The notes under the pieces were generated by a model that saw nothing but the letters and a program-made list of their open reading frames with translations, was not told the origin of the DNA and did not search any database. The position numbers and the translations under genes were made by a program. A stretch of DNA of 64,000 nt. Source: Dasypus novemcinctus (Eukaryota; Chordata; Mammalia; Cingulata; Dasypodidae). The DNA is taken from NCBI RefSeq assembly GCF_030445035.2, contig NC_080695.1:372001-436000 (forward strand), in the 5' to 3' direction. Of the stretch, positions 11,243 through 24,289 are shown in pieces (positions within the stretch are counted from its first letter, which is position 1; the number at the start of each line of letters is the position of its first letter).

Positions 11243-12107
11243 ATGATGACCAGACAGCAACAAAAAATTACAAACCAAACCAATAATCAAGAAAACATGG
11301 CCAAATCCAATGAACAAACTAAAAACCAGAAAGAAGCGGCAGAACATCAGACAAGTAATTAAATATCTCAAAATGTATATTAGATACCAACTTAATGAAG
11401 TAAAGGAATAGATAAACAATATGAAGAAAATGCTTGGAGAGAATGCAGAAGAAATTGCAGACATACACAGAAAGATAAGAGATATGACGATGAACACTAC
11501 AGTTCAAGAAATCAAAAGTACACTCAGCAAATAGCAGCAGATTAGAAGAGGCAGAGGAGAGAATTAGTGATGTGGAAGACAGTAATCCAAAATCAAACAG
11601 ATGGTAGAAATGATAGATAAAAAAACAGAAAAAGTCCTGCTGGGACTTAGGGACCTGAATGACAATGCAAAATGCACAAACGTACATATTATAGGCATCC
11701 CAGAAGGAGAAGAGAAGAGAAAAAGGACAGAAGGGGTGTTGGAGGAAATAATGGCTGAAAACTTCCCAAATCTACTGAGAGAGACAGATGTACATATCCA
11801 AGAAGCACAAGGCACCCCAAACACCATAAATCCCAACAGGCCCACCCCAAGACATATACTTGCCAAATTATCCAATGCTCAAGACAAAGAGAAAATTCTA
11901 AAAGCAGCAAGAGAAAAGAAAACCATCTCATACAAGGGAGGTTCCATAAGATTAAGTGCTGATTTCTCATCTGAAATCATGGAGGCAAGAAGGCAGTGGT
12001 ATGATATAGTCAAGGTACTAAAAGAAAAAAATTTCCAACCAAGAATACTCTACCCAGCTAAGCTAGCATTCAAAAATGATGGAGAATTCAAAAATATTCA
12101 CAGATAA
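11243..12107 (+). pseudogene. L1 ORF1p (RNA-binding chaperone), frameshifted
   Basis: The N-terminal start MMTRQQQKITNQ matches the older copy at 9002. A frameshift soon follows (near 11325), and the coiled-coil region is interrupted by stops. The C-terminal half is open from 11601 to 12107: it contains an RRM-like stretch with IIGIPEGEE, then the CTD signature DKEKILKAAREKK and RILYPAKLAF. ORF1p normally trimerises and coats L1 RNA; this copy cannot make the full protein. Confidence 0.85.
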
Positions 12108-12290
12108 ACAGAAATTAAAAGTGTGTGCCACCCAGAACCCTGTCCATCAAGAACTACTTAAGGTAGTTCTGCATGGAGACAGAAAAAAACAGGAGAGGCA
12201 GAGTTGGAGGAGAGTGTAAGAGCAACAAAAAGGACAAAAAGAGAAGGAAATAAATAAACAAAATATGACAAACACAAGTCAAAACAAAAT

Positions 12291-15200
12291 ATGGCTAACA
12301 TTAATAATTCCTTGAAAGTAATAACACTGAATGTCAATGGATTAAACTCACCTGTCAAAAGATTCAGACTGGGATACTGGATAAGGAAATATGACCCATC
12401 TATATGCTGTCTACAAGAAACACATCTTAGACCCAGGGACTCAAGGAGGTCGAAAGTGAATGGCTGGAAAACAATCATACAAGCAAACAATAACCAAAAA
12501 AAATCAGGAGCAGCTATATTAACATCAGACAAAATAGACTTTAAATGTGAAAACTTTGTGAGAGACAAAGATGGATACTACATATTAGTGAAAGGGATAA
12601 TCTTTCAAGAAGAACGAACAATCATAAATATTTATGCTCCTAACAAGGGTGCCTCCAAATACATGAGGCAAACGCTGGAAAAACTAAGTGAAAGAATAGA
12701 TGCCTCTACAATTATAGTGGGAGAGTTTAATACACCACTCTCAACTTTGGACAGAACATCTCAAAAGACAATCAATAAAGAAACAAAACCTTTGAACAGT
12801 GTATTAGAGGAGCTGGACCTAATAGACATATACAGATCATTACACCCAAGTACAGCAGGATATGCATTTTTCTCAAGTGCACATGGATCATTCTCCAAGA
12901 TAGACCATATGCTAGGCCACAAAGAAAGGCTCAATGAATTCAGAAAGATTGAAATCATACAAAAAAAAATCCCTGACCACAGTGGAGTGAAGCTGGAAAT
13001 CTGCAAGGACCAGAGGCCCAGATTTCACACCAAGATATGGAAATTAAATAGCACACTCTTAGTAAAACAGTGGATCAAAGAGGAAATCTCAAAAGAAATT
13101 AATAACTACCTTGAAACTAATGATAATGATAACACAACATACCAAAACTTATGGGATGCAGCTAAAGCAGTACTGAGAGGGAAATTTATAGCCATAAATA
13201 CATATATCAAAAAAGAACAAAGAGCAAAAATTGAAGAATTAACTGTACATTTGGAGGAATTAGTAAAAAAAAAACAACAAAATAACTCCACAGGAAGAAG
13301 AAAGAAAGAACAAAGATAAGAGCAGAACTAAATGCAATAGAAAAAAGAAAGCACTTGAAAAGATAAACAAAACCAAGAGCTAATTCTTTGAGGAGATCAA
13401 TAAAATTGACAAAACCTTAGCTAGACTAACAAAGAAAAAAAGGGAGAAGATGCAAATACACAAAATAAGAAATGAGAAAGGAGATATCACCACTGACCCC
13501 ACAGAAATAAAGACTACCATAACAGGATAGTTGGAAAAACTATATTCCAACAAAAATGACAATTCAGAGGAAATGGACAAATTCCTAGAAACACATAAGC
13601 AGCCTCTATTGACAAAAGAAGAAATTGACGATCTCAACAAACCAATCACAAGTAAAGAGATAGAATCAGTCATTAAAAACCTCCCAACTAAGAAGAGCCC
13701 AGGGCCAGATGGCTTCACAGGTGAATTCTACAAAACATTCCAGAAAGAACTAACGCCAATCTTGCTGAAACTCTTCCAAAAAATCAAAACAGAAGGAACA
13801 TTACCTAACTCATTGTATGATGCCAACATTACCCTAGTACCAAAGCCAAACAAAGACACCACAAGAAAGGAAAATTACAGACCAATTTCTCTAATGAACC
13901 TAGACACAAAAATCCTCAACAAAATACTTGCTAACCATATTCAACAACACATTAAATGAATTATACACCGTGACCAAGTGGGATTCATTCTGGGTATGCA
14001 AAGATGGTTCAACATAAGAAAATCAATCAATGTAATACCCCATATAAACAGATTGAAGGAAAAAAACCAATCACATGATTACATCTATAGATGCAGAAAA
14101 AACATTTGACAAAATACAGCACCCTTTCTTCATAAAAACACTGCAAAAGATAGGAATACAAGGAAATTTTCTGAACATGATAAAGGATATATATGAAAAA
14201 CCCACAGCCAACATCGTTTACAATGGTGAAATCCTAAAATCTTTCCCTCTAAGATCACGAACAAGACAAGGATTCCCACTATCACTTCTTCTATTTAACA
14301 TTGTCTTAGAAGTACTTGCTCGAGCACTGAGGCAAGAACCAGATATAAAAGGTCTTCAAATTGGAAAGAAAGCAGTCAAAATTTCATTATTTGCAGATGA
14401 CATGATCCTCTACATAGAAAACCCTGAGAGGTCTACAACAAAACTTGTAGAACTCATAAATGAGTTTAGTAAAGTCACAGGTTATAAGATCAATGCGCAA
14501 AAATCAGTAGCATTTCTGTACACCAATAATGAGCAAGCTGAGGAAGAAATCAAGAAACAAATACCATTTACAAATACTAAATAAAAAAATCAAATACCTA
14601 GGAATAAATTTAACTAAAGATGTAAAAAACTTGTACACAGAGAACTACACAACACTGTTCAAGGAAATCATAAAAGACCTAAATAAATGGAGGAATATTC
14701 CTTGTTCATGGACAGGAAGACTAAATATTATTAAGATGTCTATCCTACCAAAACTGATATACACATTCAATGCAATCCCAATAAAAATCAACACAGCCTT
14801 CTTTAAGGAACTAGAAAAACTAGCTATGAAATTTATTTGGAAAGGAAAGAGGCCCCAAATAGCTAAAGACATATTGAAAAAGAAAAACAAAATTGGAGGA
14901 GTCATACTACCTGACTTCAAAACATACTACAAAGCTACACTAGTGAAAACAGCATGGTATTGCACAAGGAGAGACACACAGACCAATGGAACTGAATTGA
15001 GAGTTCTGATATAGATCCTCATATATATAGTCATATAATATTCGATAAAGCCACCAAACACTCTCACCTGGGAGAGAATGGCCTATTCAACAAATGGTGC
15101 CTGGAGAACTGGATAGCCATATGTAAAAGAATGAAAGAGGATTACCATCTCACACCTTATACAAAAATCAACTCAAGATGGATCAAAGACCTAAATATAA

Positions 15201-16152
15201 GAGCCAAAACCATAAAGACTTTGGAAAGCAGTGTAGGGAAGCATATACAAGACCTTGTAATAGGAAATGGCTTCATGAACATCACACCAAAAGCACGAGC
15301 AGCAAAAGAACAAATAGATAAATGGGACTTCCTCAAAACTAAAGCCTTCTGCACCTCAAAGGAGTTTGTCAAGAAAGTGATACTTGCAACAGTGTTGAGC
15401 GCTTGACATGCTCAACTGCCCTAATGCACTGGGCATTACACAGTTGGGAGAAAATATCTGGTAACCATATGACTGACAGGAGACTTATATCTTGCATATA
15501 TAAAGACTCCTGTATCTTGAAAATAAAAAGATAACCCTTTTAAAAAATGGGAAATATTTTAAACAGACACTTCTCCAAAGTGGAAATACAAATGGCTAAA
15601 AAACACATGAAAAAATGCTCCAAATCTCTAGCTATCAGGTAAATGCAAATCAAAACCACAATGAGATACCATCTTATTCCCATAAGATTGGCAGCTATGA
15701 AAAAAACAGAAGACTACAAATGCTGGAGAGGATGTGGAGGAATGGGAACACTCATCCACTGCTGGTGGGAATGCAGAAGGATCCAGCCATTCTGGAGGAC
15801 AGTTTGGCGGTTTCTCAAAAAACTAGCCATAGATTTGTCATATGACCCAGCAATTCCACTGCTGGATACATACCCAGCAGAACTGAAAACAAGGACACAA
15901 ACCGATATATGCACACCAATGTTCATAGCAGCATTGTTCACTATCGCCAAAAGTTGGAATCAACCCAAATGCCCATCAACAGGTGAATGGATAAACAAAA
16001 CGTGGTATATACATACAATGGAATACTACTCAGCTTTAAAAACGAATACACTACAAACACACATGATAACATGGATGAATCTTGAGAACCTTATGTTGAG
16101 TGAAGCAACCCAGGCATTGAAGGACAAATATTACATGATCTCAATGATATGA
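12291..16152 (+). pseudogene. L1 ORF2p (endonuclease / reverse transcriptase), broken
   Basis: The APE-like endonuclease is open at 12291-13319: [12 protein letters not shown], then CCLQETHL with the metal-binding Glu. The usual GDFN motif reads GEFN and SDHS reads PDHS, so two catalytic positions look damaged. The RT domain follows in pieces, with [26 protein letters not shown] and the active-site motif FADDMIL near 14390-14410. The C-terminal part is open at 15643-16152 and contains a Cys-rich run ([18 protein letters not shown]). Stops or frameshifts fall near 13320, 13530, 13960, 14584 and 15014, and a ~60-bp foreign insert lies at ~15379-15438. Confidence 0.9.
15379..15425 (-). repeat. 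47-bp inverted copy of L1 3'UTR inside ORF2
   Basis: This piece is the reverse complement of 16692-16738 in the same L1's 3'UTR with one mismatch (cttgcaacagtgttgag / ctcaacactgttgcaag). The paralogous ORF2 copies (22165-22190, 61310-61345) lack it, so it is an insertion into this element. Confidence 0.85.
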
Positions 16153-19123
16153 AGTAAGTAAACCAAGCTGCCTCAGAGAGCTAGAGACCGGGTGATAGGC
16201 TTAAAGGAAATGGGGGATAGAGGAAGGCTGTAAGCTGACACCTACATGGGTGAAATCTATGATAAACTGGAGGTAAGTATTTGTACAAGGAAGGGATAAA
16301 ATGGGGGAATAGGGTTACCTTTGGGTGGGGCTTTGCGGGCTTGAAGGGGGCTAGGGATGGGAGGATGGGTAATATTGCCCAAGAAATTGGGGGGATGATG
16401 GGGGAACATACGAACATAGGAGATTGTCAGGTATTTGGTTGAGAGTATAATGCTGAGAAAACTTTTTAAAAAATATAATAAGGAAGGTTACCTGTTTAAG
16501 ATGCTCAAAGGGCAGGACAGTGCAGGACAGGCTCCTAGGGAATGTGTGAGTGCTCATTTTGCCGTAGTGGGTTATATCATTGGATAGAGACCCATATAAT
16601 GAGAGTGACGGTATACCCACATCCTGGGGAGGACTGATGTTCTCAAATAGAGGAAACTGTATCTCTCGAGAGAAATGGTGGCTCCCAGTATATTAGGGCA
16701 GTTGAGCATGTCAAGCCCTCAACACTGTTGCAAGTATCTCTGAACATGGCCCTTCAAGCAATGAAGATTGACTGTCACTGTGGCCCCTAAGGGGAGGGGG
16801 AAAGAAGTATTGAATAGATGGAACCAGTGTAACTGTGTGGGCAATAGAAGTGTTCCACAAGATTACACAAGGATGGATATAAGACATGTTAAATTACACC
16901 AAAAATATATAGGGGCTGATAGGCTAAAGTGTAAATCAAAATGTAAAATACAAGATAACTAAAAATTTAGAAAATTGTATAGTCTAATATATAAACCACA
17001 ATGTAAACCCAAATGTTACCTTGTTTGAAAGCTATTGTCTCAATATCTATACATCAGTTTCAGTAAATACAGTATGAATATGTAAAAAGATTATTGCTGT
17101 GGAAGGGAAAAGGGTTTTATGTTGGATATGTGGGAGTACTGTATATTGTATATATGAATTACTGTGATCTAAAACTTTTGTGAAGATAAGCTTAATAATT
17201 AGGGAAAAAAAGAAAAAGATAGGATGTAGACACTGAGTAAAAGATGGAAGTAGTGGCCTTTCCAATTTGCATACAGGGAAAAAGTTATTGCAGTAATGGA
17301 AGGTAAAATATCAAAAGCAAAGCTTTTGCATTTTTAGATTTTTTGATACCCCAATTTATTTTGACCTTATTTTTTCTAAATTGATATGTATTCTATATCT
17401 AACCTTTAAACTAATCACTATATTCCATTTTACTATTAATGGAACCTGGCAATATATTGGGCTTCACTTTTCAAGAAGTTTTGGATCACAGAGACGTTCA
17501 ACAATGGCAGGGGAGGAATACTGGTGTGGGATGTTATTGACAGGGGACACATGGTTGGCAGGGAGCTCTCCAAGGCATATATCCAGGGTACATAAAAATG
17601 TTTGGATATTTTCATAAAGGTTACAATTAAAAACAACAACTGAGAGAGTGCTCAGTTCCTAGCCAGGGGAGCTCTATCACATTCCCTAAAGGAATAGCAA
17701 CAAACCCCCAAGTGCAAAGGCAAAGACAAAAAAAGAAGGAAGGTCCAACAATGAGCCCCTGATACTAATGACTATGCTTGTGAGCCTGTGCACGTGAAAT
17801 AAGAAGAAGGCCTAGAGTGGCAGGGTGCCTAAGAGTTACCTCCTGAGAGCCTCTGTGTTGCTCAAATCTGGCCAGTCTCAAAGCCTAACTCAACATATAA
17901 ATGTGTTGCCTTCCCCCCAGCATGAGACTTGATACCCAGGGATGAGCCTCTCTGACACAGAGGGATTACTACCAAGTACCAGCTGATGATGTAACTAGAA
18001 AATGACCTTGAGTAAAAGGGTCAACTCGGACCAGCAGAATATCTCAATCTACATATAATACCAGGAGTTAAAAATGCTTTTTGACCTGGATCAAGTGGGA
18101 AATGGAAAGAACAAATGAGTTTATATGGCTATGAGTCTCCAAAAAGAGCCGGGAGGTTATCAAAGGGGTTGCCCTTATGCACACCTCTGCAGAGTCCCAG
18201 AGACAGATAAAGTAGATACAAGCCCAGGTATTGTTTCTTCTGAGGGCTACAGAGACCCACAGGTCCTACGGTCATGGCAGATGGAGTTCAGTGCCATCTC
18301 AGTTGGCCCTACTTTGGAGTTTGTATTTCTGTGTGATGGAGCTGGACTTAGATGTGATCTTTGTCCACAAGTCTCTCCTGTTACTCTTACTGGAACTGTA
18401 GTTGTTGCTGGGACCTAATGTATACCCAGGGGACCTGAATCTCTGGACTGACCATGTGATAGCCAGGCCCTGAGCCTCAATAGACTTCAGCTCCTACACT
18501 CTGGTTTATTGGACTTAACCCTCTCAGCTAACATGGAGGTGAATAATGTCAACCACCACACCAGGGAGCCAAGAGTGCCTACAACTGAAAGCAGGAGGAT
18601 TGCATCCAGCATCCATGTGGAATCTAAGCCCCATCTTGATATAGATGTGGAGTGGACACAACCATTCTAATGTCCACAGGATGGAAGAATAGAGTATGGA
18701 TTAGAGTGGACTTACTGATAGTCTATTCATGAACTATTGTGATTAGTAATCGAAGAAAATGAGGCACTGGTGTGGAGTAAGTGGCCATAGTGGCTACTGG
18801 GGGTAGGGAGTGGGAGGAAGAAATGTGATGTGGGGGCATTTTCAGGACTTGGAGTTGTCCTGGGTGGTGCTGCAGGGACAGTTATGGGACATTGCATGTC
18901 CTCCCATGGCTCACTGGGTGGACTGTGGGAGAGTGTGGGCTATGATGTGGACCATTGACCATGAGGTGCAGCGGTGCTCAGAGATGTATTCACCAAATGC
19001 AATGAATGTCTCATGATGATTGAAGAGGTTGTTGTTATGGGGGGAGGAGTAGGGTGAGGGGGGTGGGAGGTATATGGGGACCTCATATATTTTAAATGTA
19101 ACATTAAAAAAGTAAATGAAGAC
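16153..19123 (+). other. L1 3'UTR, unusually long (~3 kb)
   Basis: Non-coding tail of the L1 between the ORF2 stop and the A-tail. The same sequence recurs elsewhere in the window: 62040-62484 matches its start; 51995-53240 and 62485-64000 match its later parts in antisense; 7236-7614 and 55114-55690 match its 3' end. The long tail is therefore a family property rather than a local accident. Confidence 0.8.
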
Positions 19124-19137
19124 AAAAAAAAAAAAAA

Positions 19138-22100
19138 GAAACTCACCTTAGACTCAGAGTTCAAGAAGGCTGAAAGTGAATGGCTGGAAAAGAATCTTAT
19201 AAGCAAACAATAACCAAAAAAGGGCAGGAGTAGCTATACTAACATCAGACAAAATAGACTTTAAATATAAAACTATTGTAAGAGACAAAGACAGATACTC
19301 TACCTTATTAAAAGAGGTAATCATTCAAGAAGAAACAATCATAAACATGTATGTACGTATCCAGGGTGACTCAAAATACATGAGCCAAACACTGGAAAAA
19401 CTAAGTGGTGAAATAGATGCCTCTACAATTATAGTGGGGGACTTTAATACACCATTACCACCATGAGAACGTCTCAAGAGAGAATCAATAAAGAAACAAA
19501 GATTTTGAATGATATATTAGAGGATCTGGACCTAATAGACATATACAGAATACTACACACAAGAACAGTGGGATATATATTCTTCTCTAGAACACATGGA
19601 TCATTCTCCAAGATAGAACACATGCAAGGCAACAGTCAATTTCTCAATGAATTCAGAAAGACTGAAATGATGCAAAGTAATTTCTCTGACCACAGTGGAA
19701 TGGAGCTGGATATCAGTAAAGGTCCAGAAAACCAGATTAAGCACAAACATATGGAAGTTATACAGTACAATACACTCTTAGACAAACAGTGGGTCAAGGA
19801 GGAAATCTCAATAGCAATCGGTAACTACCTTGAAATGAATGAAAATCACAACAAAACATACAAAAAACCTCTGGGGAAAGCAGATGTGTCTCAAGCAATT
19901 GGGCTCCATCTACCATATAGGAGGTCAAGTGATCATTGTGAAGGGCCTCCTGGTGAAGGCTAACTGGCCCGTGTAGTGAGCTGGCCCACCCAGACAGCTG
20001 GCCTTCATGGAGTTGCACTGTGCAGGAGTGCTGCCCTGTGCAGGAGTTCCAGCTCATGCGGACAGCTGGTGCAGCTAGATGATACAATAAAAAGAGACAC
20101 AGAAGAGAGGTAATAAGAGATGCAGTAGACCAGGGAGCTGAGGTGGTGGTGCAAGAGAATGATTGTCTCTCTCCTACCCTGGAAGGTCCAAGGATCAATT
20201 CCCAGAGCCACCTAACGAGAATACAAGCAGACACAGAAGAACACACAGCAAATGGACACAGTGAGCAGACAAAGGCGGGAAGGGGGAGAAATAAATAAAT
20301 CTTTTAAAAAAATGTATGGGATGCAGCAAAAACTGTACTGAGAGGGAAATTCATAGCCAAAAAAGCATATATCAAAAAAGATAAAAGAGCTAAAAGTGAA
20401 GACTTTAACACACACATGGAGGAATTAGGAAAAGAACAATAAATTAACCCTTAAGGAAGTAGAAAGAAGGAAACAAGAAAGATTAGAGCAGAACTAAATA
20501 AAATTGAAAATAACAATGCACTAGAAAAAAACAAAAGCAAATTTGACAAACTCTTAATTAGACTAACAAAGAAAAGAAGAGAGAAGATACAAATATACAA
20601 AATAAGAAAGGAGGAAGTGGATATCACCACTGACCCTACAGAAATAAGTAGTATCATAACAGGATACTTTGTAATATTATATGGCAACAAGAGGGACAAT
20701 TTAGAGGAAATGGACAAATTCTTAGAAACACATGAGCAACCTACATTAATGAAAGAACAAACTGATGAACTCAACAGTCCAATCACAAATAAAGAGGTAG
20801 AATCTCTCATTAAGAACCTCCCAATGAAGAAGAGCCCTGGGCCAGATGACTTCACAGGTGAATTCTACCAAGTGTTCTGGAAAGAACTAACACCAATCCT
20901 GTTTATACTCTTCCAAAAAATAGAAGTAGAAGGAACACTGTGTAACTCATTTTATGATGCCAACATTACTCTAATACCAAAGCCAAACAAAGACACCACA
21001 AGAAAGGAAAATTACAGACCAATCCCTCTGTTGAAACCAGATGCTAAACTCCTCAACAGAATACTTGCTAATCATATTCAGCAACACATCAAAAGAATTA
21101 TATACCAAGACCAAGTGGGTTTCATCCGGGGTATTCAAGGATGGTTCAACATAAGAAAATCAATCAATGTAATACACCATATAAACAGATCGAAGGAGAA
21201 AAATCACCTGATCATCTCCATAGATGCAGAAAAACATTTGACAAAATACAGCACCCTTTCCTGATAAAAACACTGCAAAAGATAGGAATAGAAGGAAACT
21301 TTCTGAACATGATAAAGAGTATATATAAAAAACCCACAGCTAACACCATATACAATGGTGAAATCCTAAAAGCTTTCCACTTAACATCCGGAACAAGACA
21401 AAGATGCCCACTATCACCCCACGTACTTAACATAGTGTGAGAAGTACTTGCTCAAGTACTGAGGCAAGAAAAAGATATAAAAGGCATCCAACCTGGAAAG
21501 GAAGAAGTTAAAATTCACTATTTGCAGATGACATGATCCTATTCATAGAAAGCCCTGAGAAATCAACAACCATGCTTCTAGAATGTATAAAGGAGTTCAG
21601 TAAAGCCACTGAGAATAAGATCAATGCACAAAAATCAGTAGCATTTCTGTAGACCAATAATGAGCAATCTGAGGAGGAAAGCAAGAAAAAAATGCCATTT
21701 ACATTAGCAACTAAAAAAATTCAAGTACTGGGAATAAATTTAACTAAAGATACACCTGACTCATACATGGACAGCTACACAACACTGTTAAAGGAAATAG
21801 AAAAAGACATATAAATGGAAGAATATTCCCTGTTCATGGATAAGCCTAAAGATCATTAAGATGTCTATGCTCCCCAAACTAATCTACAGACTTAATGCAA
21901 TCCCAATAAAAATCAGCACAGCATTTTTTCCTTACTGAATTGGAAAACTAACTATGAAATTTATTTGGAATGGCAATTGGCCTTGAATAGGTAAAGACAT
22001 ATCGAAGAAGAAAAATGAAATCAGAGAAATCACACTATCTGACTTTTTGGACATTGTAATAGGAAATGGTTTCATGAACTTCACACCCATAGCAAGACCA

Positions 22101-22189
22101 GTGGGGAAAATAAAAGATAAATGGGACCTCGTCAAAATTAAAACCTTTTGCACATCGAAGGAGTTTGTCAAGAAAGTGAAAAGGATTCT
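19138..22189 (+). pseudogene. Older L1 (copy 1), ORF2 remainder
   Basis: Resumes the element cut at 9240, now within the endonuclease domain (DRYSTLLKE-like residues, then RTHGSFSKIEHM). It continues through RT (frame 20617-21264: [39 protein letters not shown]) and loses frame around 21240-21530, although the FADD region is still visible at about 21520. A ~340-bp deletion relative to the paralogue joins 22044 to 22049. The element is truncated at 22189, where it abuts an antisense L1. Confidence 0.85.
19873..20310 (+). repeat. DAS-type SINE, composite, shared between duplicates
   Basis: Inserted in the older L1 ORF2. It contains two tRNA-like heads: one at 19873 (aaagcagatgtgtctcaagc) and a second near 20130-20190 with GGATCAATTCCC as a B-box-like motif. 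The tail is 'gggagaaataaataaatctt'. The paralogue is at 58442-58880 in the same L1 position. Confidence 0.8.
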
Positions 22190-24253
22190 TCATTTCCCAT
22201 TTGGATGCCTTTTATTTCTTTTTCTTGCCTGATTGCTTTAGCTAGAACATCTAGCACTATATTGAACAACAGTGGTGACAGTGGGCATCTTTGCTTTGTC
22301 CTTGATCGCAACAGGAATGTTTTCAGTTTTTCAGCATTGAGTACAATGTTAGCTGTGGGTTTTTCATATATGGCCTTTATCATGTTGAGAAAATTTCCTT
22401 CAGTTCCTATTTTTTGTAATATTTTTATGAAGAAAGGATGCTGTATTTTGTCAAAAGCCCTTTCTGCATCAAATGATAAGATCGTGTGAGTTTTCTTCTT
22501 TGATTTATTAATGTGGTGTATTATGGTGATTGATTTTTTTTTGTGTTGAACCAGCCTTGCATGCCTGGTATAAAACCCACTTGATCATGATGGATAATTC
22601 TTTTAATGTGTTCTTGGATTCAATTGGCAAGTATTTTATTGAGGATTTTTGCATCTGTATTCATAGAGAAACGGGTCTGTAATTTTCCTTTTTTGTAATA
22701 TCTTTATCTTGCTTTAGTAGTAGGGTGATAGTGGCTTCATAGAATGTGTTGGTAGCATTCCTCCTTGTTGAACTTTTTCGAACGGCTTGAGTAAGATTGT
22801 TATTAAATCTTTGAATGCTTGGCAGAACTCACCTGTGAAACTGTCTGGTCCTGGGCTTTTCATTTTGGGGAGCTGTTTGATGACTGTTTCAATTTTTTAC
22901 TTGTTATTGGCTTGTTCATGTCTTCTGTTTCTTCTAGTGTCAGTGTAGGATTTTTGTACATTCCTAAGAATTTTTCCATTTCATCTACACTGTCTGGTTT
23001 TTTAGCATAAATTTGTTCATAGTATTCTCTTATGATCTCCCTTATTTCTGTGACATCAATAGCAAGGTTCCCTTTTTCATTTTTCATTTCATTTATTTGC
23101 ATCTTCTCTCTTTTTTTCTTAGTCTAGCTAAGGGTTTGTCAATTTTGTTAATCTTCTCAAAGAATCAACTTTTGGTTTTGTTCATTTTCTCCATGGTTTT
23201 TCATTCTCAATTTCATTTATTTCTGCTCTGATCTTTGTTACTTCATTCCTTCTACTTGTTTTATGATTAGTTTGCTGTTCTTTTGCTATTTCCTCCAGCT
23301 GTGTAGCTTGGTCATTGATTTTAGCTCTTTCTTCTTTTTTAAAGTAAGCATTGAGGGCTATAAATTTTCCTCTCAACACTTCCTTCACAGCACCCATAGG
23401 TACTGATATGTTGTATTCTCATTGTGATTTATCTCGAGATATTTATTGATTTTTCTTGAAATTTCTTCTCTGACTGACTGATTATTAGTGTGGTGTTTAA
23501 TCTCCATATACATATGAATTTTCCCTTTATTTGCCACTTGTTGATTTCCAGCTTTTCTCCATTTTGATCAGAGAAATTGCTTTGTATAATTTCAATTCTG
23601 CTGAATTTATTGAGATCTGCTTTGTGTCCCAATATATGGTCTATCCTGGGGAAAGATCCATGAGCACTTGAAAAGAATGTATATCCTGCAGTTTTGGTGT
23701 GCAGTGTTCTGTATATGTCTATTAGGTTTAGTTCATTTATCATATTATTCAAGTTCTCTGTTTCCTTATTGATCTTCTGCCCAGATGTTCTATCCAATGC
23801 TGAGAGTGGTGTACTGACGTCTCCGACTATTTTTGTAGAGATGTCCCTTTCTCCCTTTAGTTTTGCCAGTGTTTGCTTCATGTATCTTGGGGCACCCTGG
23901 TTAGATGCATATATATTTATGATTATTCTTTCTTTCTGGTGAATCATCCCTTTTATTAATATGTAATGTCCTTCCTTGTCTCTAATAAATGTTTTGCTTT
24001 TAAAGTCTGTATCATCTGATATAAGTATAGCTACCCCAGCTTTTTTTTGGTTACTGAATGTGTGGAATATCTTTTTCCAGCCTTTCCCTTTCAATTTGTT
24101 CTTATCCTTGGGTCTAAGATGAGTCTCTTGCAGACAATGTATCGATGGCTTATCTATTCTTATCCATTCTGCCAGTCTGTGTCTTTTCATTGGGGAGTTT
24201 AATCCATTAACATTCAATGTTATTACTGTAAAGGCAGCTCTTATTGCATCCAT
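22190..24253 (-). pseudogene. Antisense L1 ORF2 fragment (EN to mid-RT)
   Basis: The minus-strand frame at 23429-24253 gives the N-terminal endonuclease: [27 protein letters not shown], and GDVSTPLS where GDFN is expected. Linker and RT pieces follow at 23182-23397, 22860-23102 and 22168-22383, the last with [12 protein letters not shown] and [20 protein letters not shown]. The copy stops just before the FADD active-site motif, at 22190, so it is 3'-truncated. That is unusual, because L1 copies are normally 5'-truncated. Confidence 0.85.
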
Positions 24254-24289
24254 TTTGATCTTTGCAGTTTGTCTCTCATTTTATATTTG

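Larger units (their letters stand above)
9241..19137 (+). mobile_element. Near-complete LINE-1, ~9.9 kb, with ~3 kb 3'UTR
   Basis: Order: 5'UTR (9241-11242), ORF1 (11243-12107, frameshifted), ORF2 (12291-16152, several stops or frameshifts), 3'UTR (16153-19123), A-tail (19124-19137). The 5' end carries CAAGATGGCGTC at 9254-9265, a YY1-type site placed as in active L1 promoters. The element sits inside an older L1. No target-site duplication is seen, and about 1 kb of target present in the paralogue is missing at the insertion point. Both ORFs are broken, so it cannot move autonomously. Confidence 0.9.
5474..22189 (+). repeat. Segmental duplication, copy 1 (partner 51.4-61.3 kb)
   Basis: Collinear direct homology links this interval to 51.4-61.3 kb: 5520-6110 with 51410-51985; 6750-7235 with 53235-53735; 7615-9240 with 53740-56224; 19138-22189 with 57715-61320. 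The copies share a DAS SINE at the same site inside the same older L1 (19873-20310 versus 58442-58880), so that SINE predates the duplication. Copy-1-only material includes inverted arm B, a 3' L1 insertion at 7236-7614 and the large L1 at 9241-19137. Confidence 0.85.
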
